In this document: one piece after another, positions 1-9,989 of the stretch
Numbering within the stretch: position 1 is the first letter of the stretch
Layout of the letters: each line of letters begins with the position of its first letter
Origin: Polaromonas sp. P2-4
GTDB taxonomy: Bacteria > Pseudomonadota > Gammaproteobacteria > Burkholderiales > Burkholderiaceae_C
Direction of reading: 5' to 3'
Assembly (NCBI GenBank): GCA_024703855.1
Contig: CP087965.1
Span: 1,124,001-1,188,000, forward strand
Length of the DNA: 64,000 bases
Notes under the pieces: model-generated
What the model was told of the DNA's origin: nothing
The model's database searches: none
What the model saw: the letters and a program-made list of their open reading frames with translations, nothing else
Position numbers and translations under genes: made by a program

Positions 1-46
1 TCGGACCGATTGTTTGCCCTAAGCGGGGCGATCAGTCAACCCGCCG

Positions 47-1913
47 TTATTGGCAGGCGTAACTGGCAGCAGAGGTCACTGACCCCGTCCCGCTGTACGT
101 GATCTTCTGTGGATAGACGCACATGGGCAGCGACACACTCGAGTCGGCCGAACTGACGTCGATCCGCCCAGGGGCCGTGCCGTTCTCCACCCAGTTCTGC
201 AAGGCCTGGAACATTTCATCCCGTCCAAGCACTGTCTGTGGCACGGGAACCTTGCCTCCTCCGTCCAGACGCCCACTGTGGCTGAGACCGGGGATCTCGT
301 AGAACCGGAAGAACTGTTGGGTGGCGGCCATGCCTGCCCATGGTGGTCGTGACACGGTTGTAGTAATTGATCGAACCCTGCGGTGCAATCAGATTGTCCG
401 ACAAGCCGTGGTACAGGAGCAACTTGCCTTTCCGGTTGTTGAAGGCCGTCAAGTCAGGATTGTCGGTGTTGATGTTGGAGAACTGCGGTTGCAACACCAA
501 GCCTTGGTAGGCAGCGATTGTCAGAGCCGAGTAGTCCAAGGTCGTCCACTTGTTCGCGCCGTTACCTGTCGCGTTGATGAAGGAGGTCGTGGCATACGTC
601 GGATCCTGGAGCTCCAGGGCAACCTGATCGGTGGCGATCGGGAACGGGCCGAAGAACGGCGGGCTGACCGCATCGCCCGCGAGCAGACCCAGGTACGTGC
701 CTCGCGTAAGGCCGAACCAGAGCTGCTTGTTGCCATTCAGATAGGGGCCGCTGGCATTGTCAGTGGCTGGGTCTGGGACGCTACCGTCCGCCGTCTGCCC
801 GTACCAAATCTTGTTGATGGCCGTTGCTTCCGCCAAGTTCACGCAACTGGTGGCATCGGTTTTGGTGCCCGTCACGCCGCCGTTTCCTGCCACGCCACTG
901 CACAGCGCTGCCGCGTCTTTGGTGGGATCATAGTGACACGAGAAAGGATCGGTCAGGAAGCCCAGCGTGCCACCACCGCAAGCGGCGACGGAGGCTGCCG
1001 TCACCGCGTTCAGCTTGGCAAGGGGCATGGCTGCGGCAAGGTCCTGTTTCATAACGACCTGTGGATACAGTTCGTTGGTGATGAATCGCGTCCAGTTGAT
1101 GGCAGGCGCCCCCGATAAGATGCCATCGAAGTCGCTGGGGTACACCTGAGCCAACTTCAGACCTTGGCGACCGCCGGTCGAGAATCCGTCCCAATAGGCG
1201 TACTTGTGGGGCTTGCCGTAGTAGAGCTTGGCGAGCGCCTTCGTCTTGTCGGCAAGTTCGTGCAGGCTGCGTTCTGCGAAGTCCTTCCACAGCACGGTGT
1301 TGATGGTACCGTCCGGGTTCATGGCGAAGGAGCCGCTGAGGGAGGGAGGTTGTCCAGGCACGGCCACATGGCCGTGGTCAGACGTGGCGACGACATAGCC
1401 CTTGCCCGCAGCTGCCACGTGGAGATCGTTGCCGTCACCACCACCGATACGGGTGATGCCGGCCTGAGAGCTGCCTGCCCAGCCACCACTGCCGTAGGCG
1501 CGAATGCGTTCGTTCCAGTTCGCTGCAGTCGGGAGCCACACCTCAATGCCAATGCCAGCGGATGTGGAGGGGGCGCCTGCGGGACCCGGGTTGCCTGGCC
1601 CCACCAAGAGCTTCACCAGGCAGAGATCCGCCGGGGCTTTGGGGGGCTCGGGGGTAGCTGGCGTATTCGACAAAGCGATTGAATCCCCCTGTTTGAACTC
1701 TTTCACTAGGAGGACCTGCGTATTCGCGTCCGGCGCGAACTGGGGTTTTATCGAGTCGTCGCACTTAAGGGCGGCGGGTTGCACCGTGGCTGTGCCGCTG
1801 TCACCTCCTCCACAGGCTGCCACCAGAACAGTGGCTGCTGCCAGGGCCAGTAACGTTGAGAGGGAGCGCGATGGCGCGTCGGCCGGCGGCCTAAGAATCG
1901 ATGGTCTGGTCAT
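47..1913 (-). CDS. Tannase/feruloyl-esterase family lipoprotein (frameshifted)
   Basis: Alpha/beta-hydrolase of the tannase/feruloyl esterase family, expected to cleave phenolic esters outside the cytoplasm. The N-terminus is a lipoprotein signal with lipobox VAAC (Cys34) followed by GGG. The nucleophile elbow is DGFSTGGRQG, the Asp lies in HGLSDNLI and the His in PGLSHSGR, so the triad is complete. The family usually carries Cys next to both Ser and His (CS-D-HC); here these are Phe-Ser and His-Ser, so the linking disulfide is absent at both ends. The last ~90 codons are in another frame; an extra base near 335 would join TTMG to MAATQQFF. An AraC gene lies upstream on the same strand; the 251 bp between them show no gene. 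Substrate unknown. Confidence 0.85.
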
Positions 1914-2164
1914 AGGGTTGTCCGTGTTTATTGATGAAAGTCACAACAGAGTCATGACCTCATGCAGGGTAGGACGTCCCTCCAGAGGGCTCTATAAGAA
2001 TCAGAGCGGCCGTATCAAAACCGTGCTCGTACGAGTCGGGAATTTCCCTAGGATGCGCCCCGCGATGCCGTCGTCGGGCGCTCGGAAGCGAAGGCTACTA
2101 AGTATCCAGCGCTTCCAATGACAACAACGTTTCACTCAACGCCGTGATGGAGGCGCTGTCGCTT

Positions 2165-3048
2165 TCAGTGGGCGTCGCGACGAAGCATGCTGGGCGTGAA
2201 GCCCAGGCGACGTCGGATCAGCTCGGTCATGTGGGATTGACTTGCGAAGCCAAATGAAAATGCAATCTGAGCGATAGGCGTATCTTCGTCTCGGCTCAGT
2301 GCCTCCACCGCAGCGTCAATTCTGAGCGCTTGCACGTATTGGTGGGGGTGGTGCCGTAGGTGGCCTTGAACAGGCGAGAAAAGTGCTGGGGGCTCAGGCC
2401 CACTTCCTGCGCCATGCGATCCAATGAAAGCTTGGAGCCGAGTTGCTGGTGAATCAGGTCGGAGAGACGGCGCTGCTGTACGGTGCCAAGTGTTCGGGTG
2501 GCCGTTTGGGCATGTGCCTGGCGGCCAGAGCCGTAACGGTTCTCCAGTGTCCCCAGCAATGCCACGCACAGGCCTTGCACATACAGTTTCCCGTTTGGTA
2601 GGCCGCGCAGGGTCTCTTCTGCAATTTCCAGCGTAAGTCGGCTCACTCGCTCATCAAACACCTCATGCCGAGTCTGCAGTTTCAGGGTCCGCATCTGGCC
2701 ATGAGTCATGGCCTGTACGTCCCGATCTCCGAATTCGACCAATACGCAACGACCAGCCGTTCCTTCCCACCGCGCGCGATGGAAGGTCAGCCCCTGCTCG
2801 TAGATCTCGATCATGCGAGGCGCGGTATTCAGGGTGTCCGTGCGGCTGCCGTGTTGGTACCAGCGGACGCCTTTGCCTTGTTGTGCGACGAAGATGCGCG
2901 TGGTCTCGTGGTGGTCGTCGAACACTTCGCCGGATGCTGGGATCGGCAAGACAGAAACCGGCAGGCCTGCAACGACCGCCGGACAATGCGCAAGAATCTG
3001 CCTGGGGTCGTTTGACGTCGGCAGTTTGTTCAGGCTGGACAAAGACAT
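2165..3048 (-). CDS. AraC-family transcriptional regulator (frameshifted)
   Basis: Cytoplasmic DNA-binding activator/repressor. The N-terminal ~160 residues resemble a cupin-like effector domain. The C-terminal AraC double helix-turn-helix starts near LSLDRMAQEVGLSPQHFSRLFKATYG and continues in a second frame with IAQIAFSFGFASQSHMT and the terminal GFTPSMLRR. A single indel near 2340 separates the two halves, inside the HTH linker. The position upstream of the esterase on the same strand suggests it controls that gene, which is inference. Confidence 0.85.
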
Positions 3049-3433
3049 TACTTTTGTCTAGCCCACCAACTTCGCGCGGGGCTATACCAATTGAGAGGAT
3101 TCGATACGGTGCTGAAATGCATCCTGGACATGGGGTCAGATCCGCAAAAGCAATCAAGGAGTCTCAGTTGGCCCCCAGATTCTTGGGTTGAGTCGGACCG
3201 AGACACGAACAAGATGCAATTTAATGCATTTTTCCAGAGTTGCACACGAGGGATTACCCACCCATCAAGCACGCATGATGCACTACGGTGCCTCTTTACA
3301 GCGGTACTTGCTGAAGCACCTCGGCTGGGACACCAAGCACATCATTTCAGGAGACAAGCCAGGAACAGCATTTCACCGTCCACTAGAAAGCTCCCGCGGG
3401 GGGCCGGCAAGACATGCAGCTACTGCTCGAATG
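3049..3433. other. Gene-poor stretch upstream of araC
   Basis: No convincing gene. Short open frames on the plus strand give protein-like phrases (for example AHEGLPTHQARMMHYG near 3240-3290) that run into neither a start nor a recognisable family. It probably contains the araC promoter and decayed coding sequence. Confidence 0.4.
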
Positions 3434-3773
3434 ACACCGCCGGGAGACGCTCCATTGCAAACACCCTAGGCGGTACGGGTATGAGCGCCAAGCCGCGCAG
3501 ACGGGCTACCTTGGGTCGAGTGTTGGCGGTGGCGGGTCAGACTCGAACGGCCGGTCTCAGTCTGATCCGGACATCGAGCGACACACCCTACCCGTCTACA
3601 CAGTTGATCAAGCCGGTTATTGGCTGATTCTCGAAGGCACGCGTCTCGGCAGTCAGCCATTTCAATGCGAACCCGGCGCACTCTATCTCTGGTCCGTCGA
3701 GCAGCAGTGGCCCAAGATCAAGTTCCATGCACTGCGTGAGCCTGTCGGACTGGTTTTTGAGTCAAAAGTGTAG
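3434..3773 (+). pseudogene. Coding-like remnant, unknown family
   Basis: One plus-strand frame stays open from about 3434 to a TAG at 3771-3773 but has no plausible start codon. The last ~60 codons look like genuine protein (GYWLILEGTRLGSQPF, then CEPGALYLWSVEQQWPKIKF, ending VGLVFESKV). I do not recognise the family. It is most simply the C-terminal piece of a gene whose 5' part is lost or frameshifted into the preceding stretch. Confidence 0.4.
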
Positions 3774-3780
3774 TGTTTTA

Positions 3781-3830
3781 GGGCTCCAGCCCTTTATAGA
3801 CGGGCGCAAACAGCTATTATTTCAATAGCA
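3781..3830 (+). repeat. Dispersed palindromic mini-element, intergenic copy
   Basis: About 49 bp containing GACGGGCGCAAACAGCTATT followed by an AT-rich centre and AATAGC. The core AGCTATT...AATAGC is an inverted repeat and the left half holds GGGC/GCCC blocks. Eight related copies occur in this window, seven of them inside genes. Confidence 0.7.
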
Positions 3831-3927
3831 TCTGTGAGCCCGTCCCGGCGTCGCCCAAGACCCTCCAGCAAAAGCGCGCCCTGCGGCAGCAGCTCATTGG
3901 CCTTCAAGAAATCCGCAGCTGCAGGCC

Positions 3928-4237
3928 TCAGATGCAGGAAAGGTCTATCCACTGGGCCAGGGGATCTGATGCCCGAATGACCTGCACCAGACTGGCACTC
4001 GGCTCAGCGCTCAGCCGCAGGGCCAGCACCACGGTATGTCGTCAAGCGTCGCCCGTAGCGTTCCCGCGCCGGCTTCGCTGCCTGGCGTTGGCGCGCAAAG
4101 CGCCTCGTGCAAGCGGGCGCTGAGCACCGGGTCCAAGGGGACAGGCAAGCCCCCGGTCACCGTTGCGCCATAGCCCAAGGCATAGGCTCTTGGGGAGCCC
4201 AGCGGTCGGCCGGCACGGCAGAACCGAAGCGCTCAAG
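3928..4237 (-). pseudogene. Coding-like remnant, unknown family (frameshifted)
   Basis: On the minus strand a frame reading GYGATVTGGLPVPLDPVLSA and onwards to TLRATLD (about 4237 to 4035) continues after a one-base shift as VLALRLSAEPSASLVQVIRA, then DPLAQWIDLS, to a TGA at 3928. No start or family is recognisable. It lies just downstream of the amidase on the same strand and could be the last gene of that operon, broken by indels. Confidence 0.35.
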
Positions 4238-4260
4238 CAGGTCCACTCCTTGTCTCCCGT

Positions 4261-5790
4261 TCAGGCAGCCGACGTCGGGGCCGCTGCGCCGCCAGCACAA
4301 CCGCCGAGAACGGGGGGCGCCGTCACGATCGAGGTCAGGGCGGGCTCGACGGAACGCAGGCGGTCGAGCGCGGGACGCGGCCGCCGCAGCTCATCAGACT
4401 GGGCAAAGGCCTGCTCCAGGGCCGCGGCCACGCCAAGCACCTGATGGTCCGCGCGGAAGCGGCCGATCAGCTGCAGCCCGAACGGCATGCCGGCGTGGTC
4501 AATCCCGCAGGGCAGGCTGAGTGCCGGCAAGGTGGTCAGCGTGACCACGTAGGTCAGCGCCAGCCAGCGGTAGTAGTTGCTTTGTGGCTTGCCGTCGACA
4601 GCGTCGGCATACAGCGTGGTCCAGGGGAAAGGCGATACCGGCGTGGTCGGTGCGAGGATCAGGTCGCAGCCGGCCATCGCGGCGTTGAAACGCGCGAGGA
4701 TGCGCGTTTGTTCTGCCTGCGCCCATGCACTGTCGAGCAGGCTCATCGCGGCACCGATTTCGAAGTTGGCCCGCGTGTTGGGGCCGAGACTTGCCGGATC
4801 GCGTTCGTAGGCATCGCGCGTGCCAGCGACGAAAGCCTCGGCGCGCAGCACATCAAAACAGCGGTGCACATCGCCCAGCTCGAACTTCACCTCGTCGCAA
4901 CTGCGGAACAGATGCTTCATCGAGGCGATCTTGCGGCGAAAAGCCCCGCGGATCGAGGCGTCGACGTCGCAGGCGCCGAAGTCCTCGGTCCAGCCGACAC
5001 GCAGGGCCCCGAGGTCCACCGCCGGTGGATCCAGGAAGCCGGCCGGGTCCACCGGGTAGCTGAGTGGGTCGCCCACGGCGGCGCCGGCCGAAGCCGCCAG
5101 TTGCAGGCAGGCGTCGGCGACGGTGCGCCCCATCGGCCCGACCACCGAGATCGGCGTCCAGCCGAGCAGCTTGCGCGAACTCGGCACCAGGCCCGGCGAG
5201 GGCCGAAAACCCACCACACCGCACAGGGCCGCAGGAATGCGCAGCGACCCCCCGGTGTCGGAGCCCGTGCACACCGGAAGCATGTCGCAGGCCAGCGCCG
5301 CGGCCGAACCACCCGATGAGCCGCCGGCGTTGAGTCTCGGGTCGAAGGGGTTGCCGGTGGCGCCCCAGACCGCGTTGCGGGTGTTCGCGCCGGCGCCCAG
5401 CTCGGGCACGTTGGTCTTTCCGACCACGATCGCACCGGCTGCGCGCAAGCGCGCCACGAGCACGTTGTCGGCCGCGGGCACATGGTCGCGATACAGCGGC
5501 GAGCCCAGGGTGGTGAGCAGGCCCTCGGTCGCTTCCAGGTCTTTCACGCCCATCGGCAGGCCGTGCAGCAGGCCCAGCGGGCGGCCCTCAAGCACGGCGC
5601 GTTCGGCCGCCCTGGCCTCGCTGCGTGCGCGCTCGAAGCAGGTGGCGGTGACGGCATTGACGAAGGGGTTCACCGCTTCGATGCGCGCGATACAGGCTTC
5701 GAGCAGCTCGACCGGCGAAATCTGCCTGGCCTCGATCAGCCGCCTCAGGTCGACGGCGGACAGGGCGACCAGGTTGTCATCGGTTGCCAT
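4261..5790 (-). CDS. Amidase signature family hydrolase
   Basis: 509-residue cytoplasmic amidase (C-N hydrolase, amide to carboxylate plus amine), intact. The catalytic Lys is in PMGVKDLEATEG (~85), the cis-Ser in NAGGSSGGSAAALA (~160) and the nucleophilic Ser in TGSDTGGSLRIPA (~180). Length and motif order fit the GatA/indoleacetamide-hydrolase superfamily, but no GatB or GatC lies nearby, so a catabolic amidase is more likely. It starts 9 bp after a Bug-type binding protein gene on the same strand, suggesting that the ligand delivered or sensed by that protein is an amide. Substrate not determinable. Confidence 0.9.
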   Translation of the reverse strand: MATDDNLVALSAVDLRRLIEARQISPVELLEACIARIEAVNPFVNAVTATCFERARSEARAAERAVLEGRPLGLLHGLPMGVKDLEATEGLLTTLGSPLYRDHVPAADNVLVARLRAAGAIVVGKTNVPELGAGANTRNAVWGATGNPFDPRLNAGGSSGGSAAALACDMLPVCTGSDTGGSLRIPAALCGVVGFRPSPGLVPSSRKLLGWTPISVVGPMGRTVADACLQLAASAGAAVGDPLSYPVDPAGFLDPPAVDLGALRVGWTEDFGACDVDASIRGAFRRKIASMKHLFRSCDEVKFELGDVHRCFDVLRAEAFVAGTRDAYERDPASLGPNTRANFEIGAAMSLLDSAWAQAEQTRILARFNAAMAGCDLILAPTTPVSPFPWTTLYADAVDGKPQSNYYRWLALTYVVTLTTLPALSLPCGIDHAGMPFGLQLIGRFRADHQVLGVAAALEQAFAQSDELRRPRPALDRLRSVEPALTSIVTAPPVLGGCAGGAAAPTSAA

Positions 5791-5799
5791 ATTCGTTCC

Positions 5800-6793
5800 T
5801 CATTCCGCCCGGATGTTCGCGCGTTGCGCCACGGCGCGCATGCGCGGCAGCTCGTCTTCGATTCGCGCCGCCACGGCGGCAGCGGACCTCGTACGCGGGC
5901 TGCAGCCCGTTGGCAATGAGCTTGTCGCGGATCTCGGCGTCGGCCATGGTTTCGGCCAGTGCTTTTTGCAGCTTGGCCTTCGCATCGGCTGGCAGACCGC
6001 GCGGCGCGACGACCGCCAGCCAGGAGTCGGCGGAAAAACCCGGGAAGCCGCTTTCCGCCACCGTCGGCACGTCGGGTAGCTGCGTGGTGCGCGTGGCGCC
6101 CGTGACGGCGATGGCCTTGATCTTGCCCGCTTTCAGCTGAGGCAGCGACGCTGCCACGGTGTCGACCGTGAAAGGGATCTGGCCGCCAATCAGGTCACTC
6201 ATGGCTGGCGCGCTGCCCTTGTAGGGTACCTGCAGCAGCTTGATGCCGATGGCGTTCCACATCAGCTCACCCGCGAAGTGGCCCGTCGTGCCGCTGCCAA
6301 AGGAACCGTAGACGTACTTGTCCGGCGTGCCGCGCACGGCGGCTACCAGTTGCATCAGGTTGTTGACCGGCACCTCGCGGTTGGCAATCAGGATCAGAGG
6401 AAGCGCGGCAAGGCCGATCGGCTCGAAGCTCTTGACCGGGTCATAGGGCAGCTTGGGGTTGAGCGCGGGGTTCACGGTGAAGGTGGAACCCGAGCTGATC
6501 AGCAGCGTGTAACCATCGGCCGGCGCCTTGGCGACAAAGGCGGCGCCGACGACGGTGCCGGCACCGGCCTTGTTCTCGATCACCACAGGCTGGCCGAGGT
6601 GCTCGCCCAGCTTTTTGCCGACAAGCCGGCCGACGATGTCGGTCGCCCTGCCAGGTGGAAAGGGAATGACCAGCTGGATCGGCTTCGACGGATAGCTTTG
6701 TGCGCGGGCGCCGCTCCATGGCACCAGCCCGGCCAGGACTGCCGCGAAGATGGCCAGGCTTGTCGCCAGGTTTGCGGGTTTCAGTTTCATCAT
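5800..6793 (-). CDS. Bug/TctC-family periplasmic solute-binding protein (frameshifted)
   Basis: Tripartite-tricarboxylate-transporter binding protein of the Bug family. It has a signal peptide ending GARA, then QSYPSKPIQLVIPFPPG, the typical DGYTLL phrase (ADGYTLLISS), VPYKG and LPDVPTVAESG. The start is placed at the first ATG of an ATG-ATG pair (6793), giving a sensible signal peptide; the frame is open further upstream without support. The C-terminus shifts frame near 5885, where the alternative frame supplies the last ~28 residues and a TGA at 5800. Cotranscribed with the downstream amidase. No TctA/TctB partner lies beside it. Confidence 0.88.
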
Positions 6794-7045
6794 GTTGTCC
6801 ACCGTTTCAATGGCGGCCCGAGGGCCGCGGTTGGCATGCGCAAAGGCCTCGCTGCACACAGCGAACCTCCGCTCCAGGATGAGCACGTCTCCTCAACGGC
6901 TTGTCAGCAGCGACGTGGGCTCAACACCCGCTGCCCGGAGACCATGCGGGCGCACGGCTCCCCGAGGCTCTCTCAACAATCAGATCGCGGATCGCAGACC
7001 GGTGTGGCTCCCCTGCTGAGTCACTTCCTCGCACCTGAGCAGGTG

Positions 7046-8074
7046 TCAGCCGTTGCGAAACAGGAAGCTGTAGGCATTGAGCGCGGGCACGCCACCCAGG
7101 TGGGCATACAGCACCCGGGACCCCTCGGGGAACTCACCGCGGCGCACCATGTCGATCATGCCGTGCATGGACTTGCCCTCGTAGACCGGGTCGGTCAGCA
7201 TGCCCTCCTGGCGGGCGCACAGGCGAATCGCCTCCAGCGTGCCTTCATTCGGCAGGCCGTATTCGGGCCCGCCGTGGCGGGTGTCGAGCACCACGTCTTT
7301 CGCGGTGACGTCGCGATCCAGCTCGACCAGCCTGGCGGTGTTCTGCGCAATGCGCAGGATCTGCGCCTTGGTCTGCGCAGGCTTGGCAGAGGCATCGATG
7401 CCGATCACCCGGTCGGCGCGCCCGTCGGCGGCAAAGCCAACGACCATGCCGGCCTGCGTGCTGCCGGTGACCGAGCAGACTACGATGTAGTCGAACTTGA
7501 AACCCAGCTCGGCTTCCTGCGCCCGCACTTCTTCGGCAAAACCGACAAAGCCCAAGCCGCCATATGGATGTTCGGAGCAGCCGGCCGGAATGGGGAAGGG
7601 CTTGCCACCGGCTTTGCGCACGTCGTCCATGGCCTGCTCCCAGCTGGGGCGAATCCCGATATCAAAACCGGCCGCATCCAGACGCACGTCGGCGCCCAGG
7701 ATGCGCGACATCTCGATGTTGCCGACGCGGTCGTACACGGCATCGGAATAGTTCACCCAGTTTTCCTGCACCAGCACGCACTTCATGCCCAGATGCGCGG
7801 CCACCGCCGCCACCTGGCGCGTCTGGTTGGACTGGATGCCGCCGATGGAGACCAGCGTGTCGCAGCCTTGCGCCAGCGCCTCGGGAATCAGGTACTCCAG
7901 CTTGCGGGTTTTGTTGCCGCCAAAGGCCAGGCCGCTGTTGCAGTCCTCGCGTTTGGCGTACAGCTCGACCTTGCCACCCAGGTGGGCGCTCAGGCGCTTG
8001 AGCGGCTGGATGGGCGTGGGGCCGAAGGTCAGCGAATGTCTGGGAAACTTTTTGAGGTTGAGCGTGAGTTCCAT
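7046..8074 (-). CDS. acdS: 1-aminocyclopropane-1-carboxylate (ACC) deaminase
   Basis: PLP enzyme splitting ACC into 2-oxobutyrate and ammonia, which removes the plant ethylene precursor and supplies nitrogen. The intact protein is highly similar to my recollection of Pseudomonas Acd[20 protein letters not shown] carries the PLP lysine, [14 protein letters not shown] follows, and [12 protein letters not shown] holds the Tyr-Glu pair of true ACC deaminases. The Leu in [15 protein letters not shown], which separates AcdS from D-cysteine desulfhydrase, is present. The start is set at ATG 8074 (342 aa), preceded by GGAG at about 8 bp; an upstream ATG at 8101 lacks support. Divergent from its Lrp-type regulator. 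Confidence 0.96.
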   Translation of the reverse strand: MELTLNLKKFPRHSLTFGPTPIQPLKRLSAHLGGKVELYAKREDCNSGLAFGGNKTRKLEYLIPEALAQGCDTLVSIGGIQSNQTRQVAAVAAHLGMKCVLVQENWVNYSDAVYDRVGNIEMSRILGADVRLDAAGFDIGIRPSWEQAMDDVRKAGGKPFPIPAGCSEHPYGGLGFVGFAEEVRAQEAELGFKFDYIVVCSVTGSTQAGMVVGFAADGRADRVIGIDASAKPAQTKAQILRIAQNTARLVELDRDVTAKDVVLDTRHGGPEYGLPNEGTLEAIRLCARQEGMLTDPVYEGKSMHGMIDMVRRGEFPEGSRVLYAHLGGVPALNAYSFLFRNG

Positions 8075-8302
8075 GGTCGTGGCTCCGGTGAAAGCCCCCA
8101 TTGCGTGGACTGTGATGGCCGCAAATGGAGGGCATGGTTTGCTGAAATATCTTGTGCAGTCGTGATCAAATCGTAGCCAAACTCACCAGAAATTAATTGC
8201 AAACTCTGAGGATGAAACATCATCTGATAATCTGTTTTTAGAAATCTTCAGAAATTCATTTCGATATTTTTAAAATTAACGCAATATTTATCCAATACAC
8301 CC
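8075..8302. promoter_or_regulatory. acdS-acdR divergent control region
   Basis: 228 bp between divergent acdS and acdR, markedly AT-rich against a GC-rich background, especially 8180-8300. CAGAAATTAATTGCAAACTC near 8185-8206 resembles an AT-centred Lrp-type site. In other proteobacteria AcdR regulates acdS from such a region; a direct role here is inference. Confidence 0.6.
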
Positions 8303-8767
8303 ATGGAAATCACACTCGACCGGATTGACCGCAAATTGCTGAAGCTGCTGCAGCAGGACGCGTCCCTGCCCAACATCGATTTGGCCGAAAAAACCAACCT
8401 CAGCCCGCCCGCCTGCTCGCGCTGCATTGCCAAGCTCAAGGAGCTGGGGCTGATCCGAAAAACCGTTGCGCTGGTGAACCCGCGTGCGCTGGGCTACAAC
8501 GGCCTGGTCATCATTGGCGTGGTGCTGGACCGCTCGACCACCGACTCCTTTGCCGCCTTTGAGAAAGCCGTTGCCGGCCTGACAGGCTGCCTGGAGGTTC
8601 AACTGGTGACCGGGGAATTTGACTACTTCGTCAAGCTGCGCATCCAGAGCATCGACTCCTTCAACGAGTTGCATGCGGCGCAGCTGATCGGCCTGCCGGG
8701 CGTGAGGCAGATTCGCACGTTTGTGTGTTTGAAGGAAGTGTTTGAGACTACGGCGATTCCTGTTTGA
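8303..8767 (+). CDS. acdR: Lrp/AsnC-family regulator of ACC deaminase
   Basis: 154-residue leucine-responsive-type regulator, intact. The N-terminal HTH (LDRIDRKLLKLLQQDASLPN, then DLAEKTNLSPPACSRCIAKL) is followed by a RAM effector domain (VIIGVVLDRSTTDSF, LVTGEFDYFVKLRIQSIDSF, and the LPGVRQIRTFVCLKE dimer strand). It is transcribed away from acdS, the standard acdR-acdS layout, so this is very probably the AcdR activator. Confidence 0.9.
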   Translation: MEITLDRIDRKLLKLLQQDASLPNIDLAEKTNLSPPACSRCIAKLKELGLIRKTVALVNPRALGYNGLVIIGVVLDRSTTDSFAAFEKAVAGLTGCLEVQLVTGEFDYFVKLRIQSIDSFNELHAAQLIGLPGVRQIRTFVCLKEVFETTAIPV

Positions 8768-8778
8768 GTTCAATGGAG

Positions 8779-8808
8779 TCGGGTATCGGCAGCTATTGAA
8801 TTGATAGC
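8779..8808 (+). repeat. Dispersed palindromic mini-element, intergenic copy
   Basis: TCGGGTATCGGCAGCTATTG followed by AATTGATAGC matches the right half of the mini-element at 3781-3830. It lies just after the acdR stop codon and contains the AGCTAT/ATAGC core inverted repeat. Confidence 0.65.
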
Positions 8809-8856
8809 GGGTTGGTTTTGCTGAGGTTGGAGGCCGGGTCTCGCCCCGGCAGGGTG

Positions 8857-9333
8857 ACTCACTTTCTCTTGCTTCGCCAAGAGAAAGTAAGCAAAGAGAA
8901 GGCGACCCGCAGTCTGGGTCCCTGCGCTTCGCTTCGGGCACCTTGCGGTGCTCGGTCCAAGCGGGGTCTCGTGCAAACTCGCTTCGCTCAGACAAGCACG
9001 AGCCCTGATCCGCTTGGCCCTGCGCTCCTCAGCCCAGCCAGGACGGGGCAGACAAGAAAGCGGATACCAATACCAAAACAAGTACGTGCCCTGGCGCGTG
9101 CTTGGGGGTTTTTTGGGCTGTTGGTATTTCTTCCCCCACCCGTCCTGGCTGGGCCTGTGCTGCTCAAGGCAAGCGGGATCAGGGCCGCGCGCTGTCTGAG
9201 CCTGCAGGCGAGTTTGCGCGGACCCCCGCTTGCCTTGAGCAACACAGGTTGCCCGTAGCAAAGCGCAGGGACCCAGACTGCGGGTCGCCTTTCTTTTGCT
9301 TACTTTTCTTTGGCGAAGCAAAGAAAAGTGAGT
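8857..9333. repeat. ~477 bp imperfect palindrome (MITE-like or structured RNA)
   Basis: The outer arms, 8857-8929 and 9261-9333, are near-perfect inverted repeats of about 73 bp (CTCACTTTCTCTTGCTTCGC on the left, its complement on the right). The inner parts also pair imperfectly: CAGCCAGGACGGG against CCCGTCCTGGCTG, ATACCAATACC against GGTATT, and each half has its own smaller hairpin around GTGCAAACTCGC. The centre lies near 9095. Long open frames on both strands here arise from the symmetry and are not genes. The segment fills most of the 8768-9406 gap. Confidence 0.85.
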
Positions 9334-9406
9334 AGCCGCCGGGCTACCCCCGGCCAGCGACCCTCAGCAAAACCAACAAAACCCAAATCCACAATCAGAC
9401 CGCGAA

Positions 9407-9884
9407 CTATGCAGCCGCAACCTGCGGCAAGGGCAGCGCAGTTTTATAGCGCACCTGTTTCAGCGCAAAGCTGGAGCGGATTTTTTCAATGCCCGGGATC
9501 GGCGCGAGCTGTTCCAGGATGAATTTTTCGAGTGCGCCAATGTCGGCCACCGCCACCCGGATCAGGTAGTCGCTGTCGCCGCTCATCAAATAGCACTCCA
9601 TCACCTCGTCATGCTCGGCGATGCGCCGCTCGAACTCGCCCAGAGCCTCCTTGTTTTGCGAGCGCAGGCTGATGGAGATGAACACACTCAAGCCCAGCCC
9701 CAACGCCGCCGCATTGCAAATCGCCACGTAGCGGTCTATCACCTTGGCGGCTTGCAGCGCCTTGACACGCGCCAGGCAGGGCGAAGGGCTTAAATGCACG
9801 CGCCGGGCCAGCTCTACATTGGACAGCGAGCCGTCGTCGCTGAAGTTCGTGAAGAATCTTTAAATCAAGGTTATCGAGTTGCAT
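9407..9884 (-). CDS. Lrp/AsnC-family regulator (frameshifted)
   Basis: Leucine-responsive-type regulator. The start MQLDNLDLKILHELQ (ATG at 9884) is joined, after a single missing base near 9838, to DGSLSNVELARRVHLSPSPC and a full RAM domain (SVFISISLRSQ, YLMSGDSDYLIRVAVADIGA, IPGIEKIRSSFALKQVRYKT). Divergent from the pyruvate-dehydrogenase-E1-like gene about 100 bp away and likely its regulator; an Lrp gene next to an aceE homologue recalls the mdeR-mdeB arrangement of Pseudomonas putida. Confidence 0.85.
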
Positions 9885-9989
9885 AGACTGTGAATTGTGC
9901 TTTTTGCAGAATTTTATGCTGACAGTTGCGAATTCATCCCCATATTTAGGCAACACCTTTTGCAGGAAGATGCGTACAGTCGATTTGCC

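Noticed and set aside
6278..8176. 632-codon plus-strand open frame
   Set aside because: It lies antisense to the Bug protein and to acdS, both clear genes. The translation has no family features and reflects GC-rich third-position bias.
8770..9321. Overlapping open frames on both strands in the large palindrome
   Set aside because: They mirror one another because the DNA is palindromic; no start sites or protein family support them.
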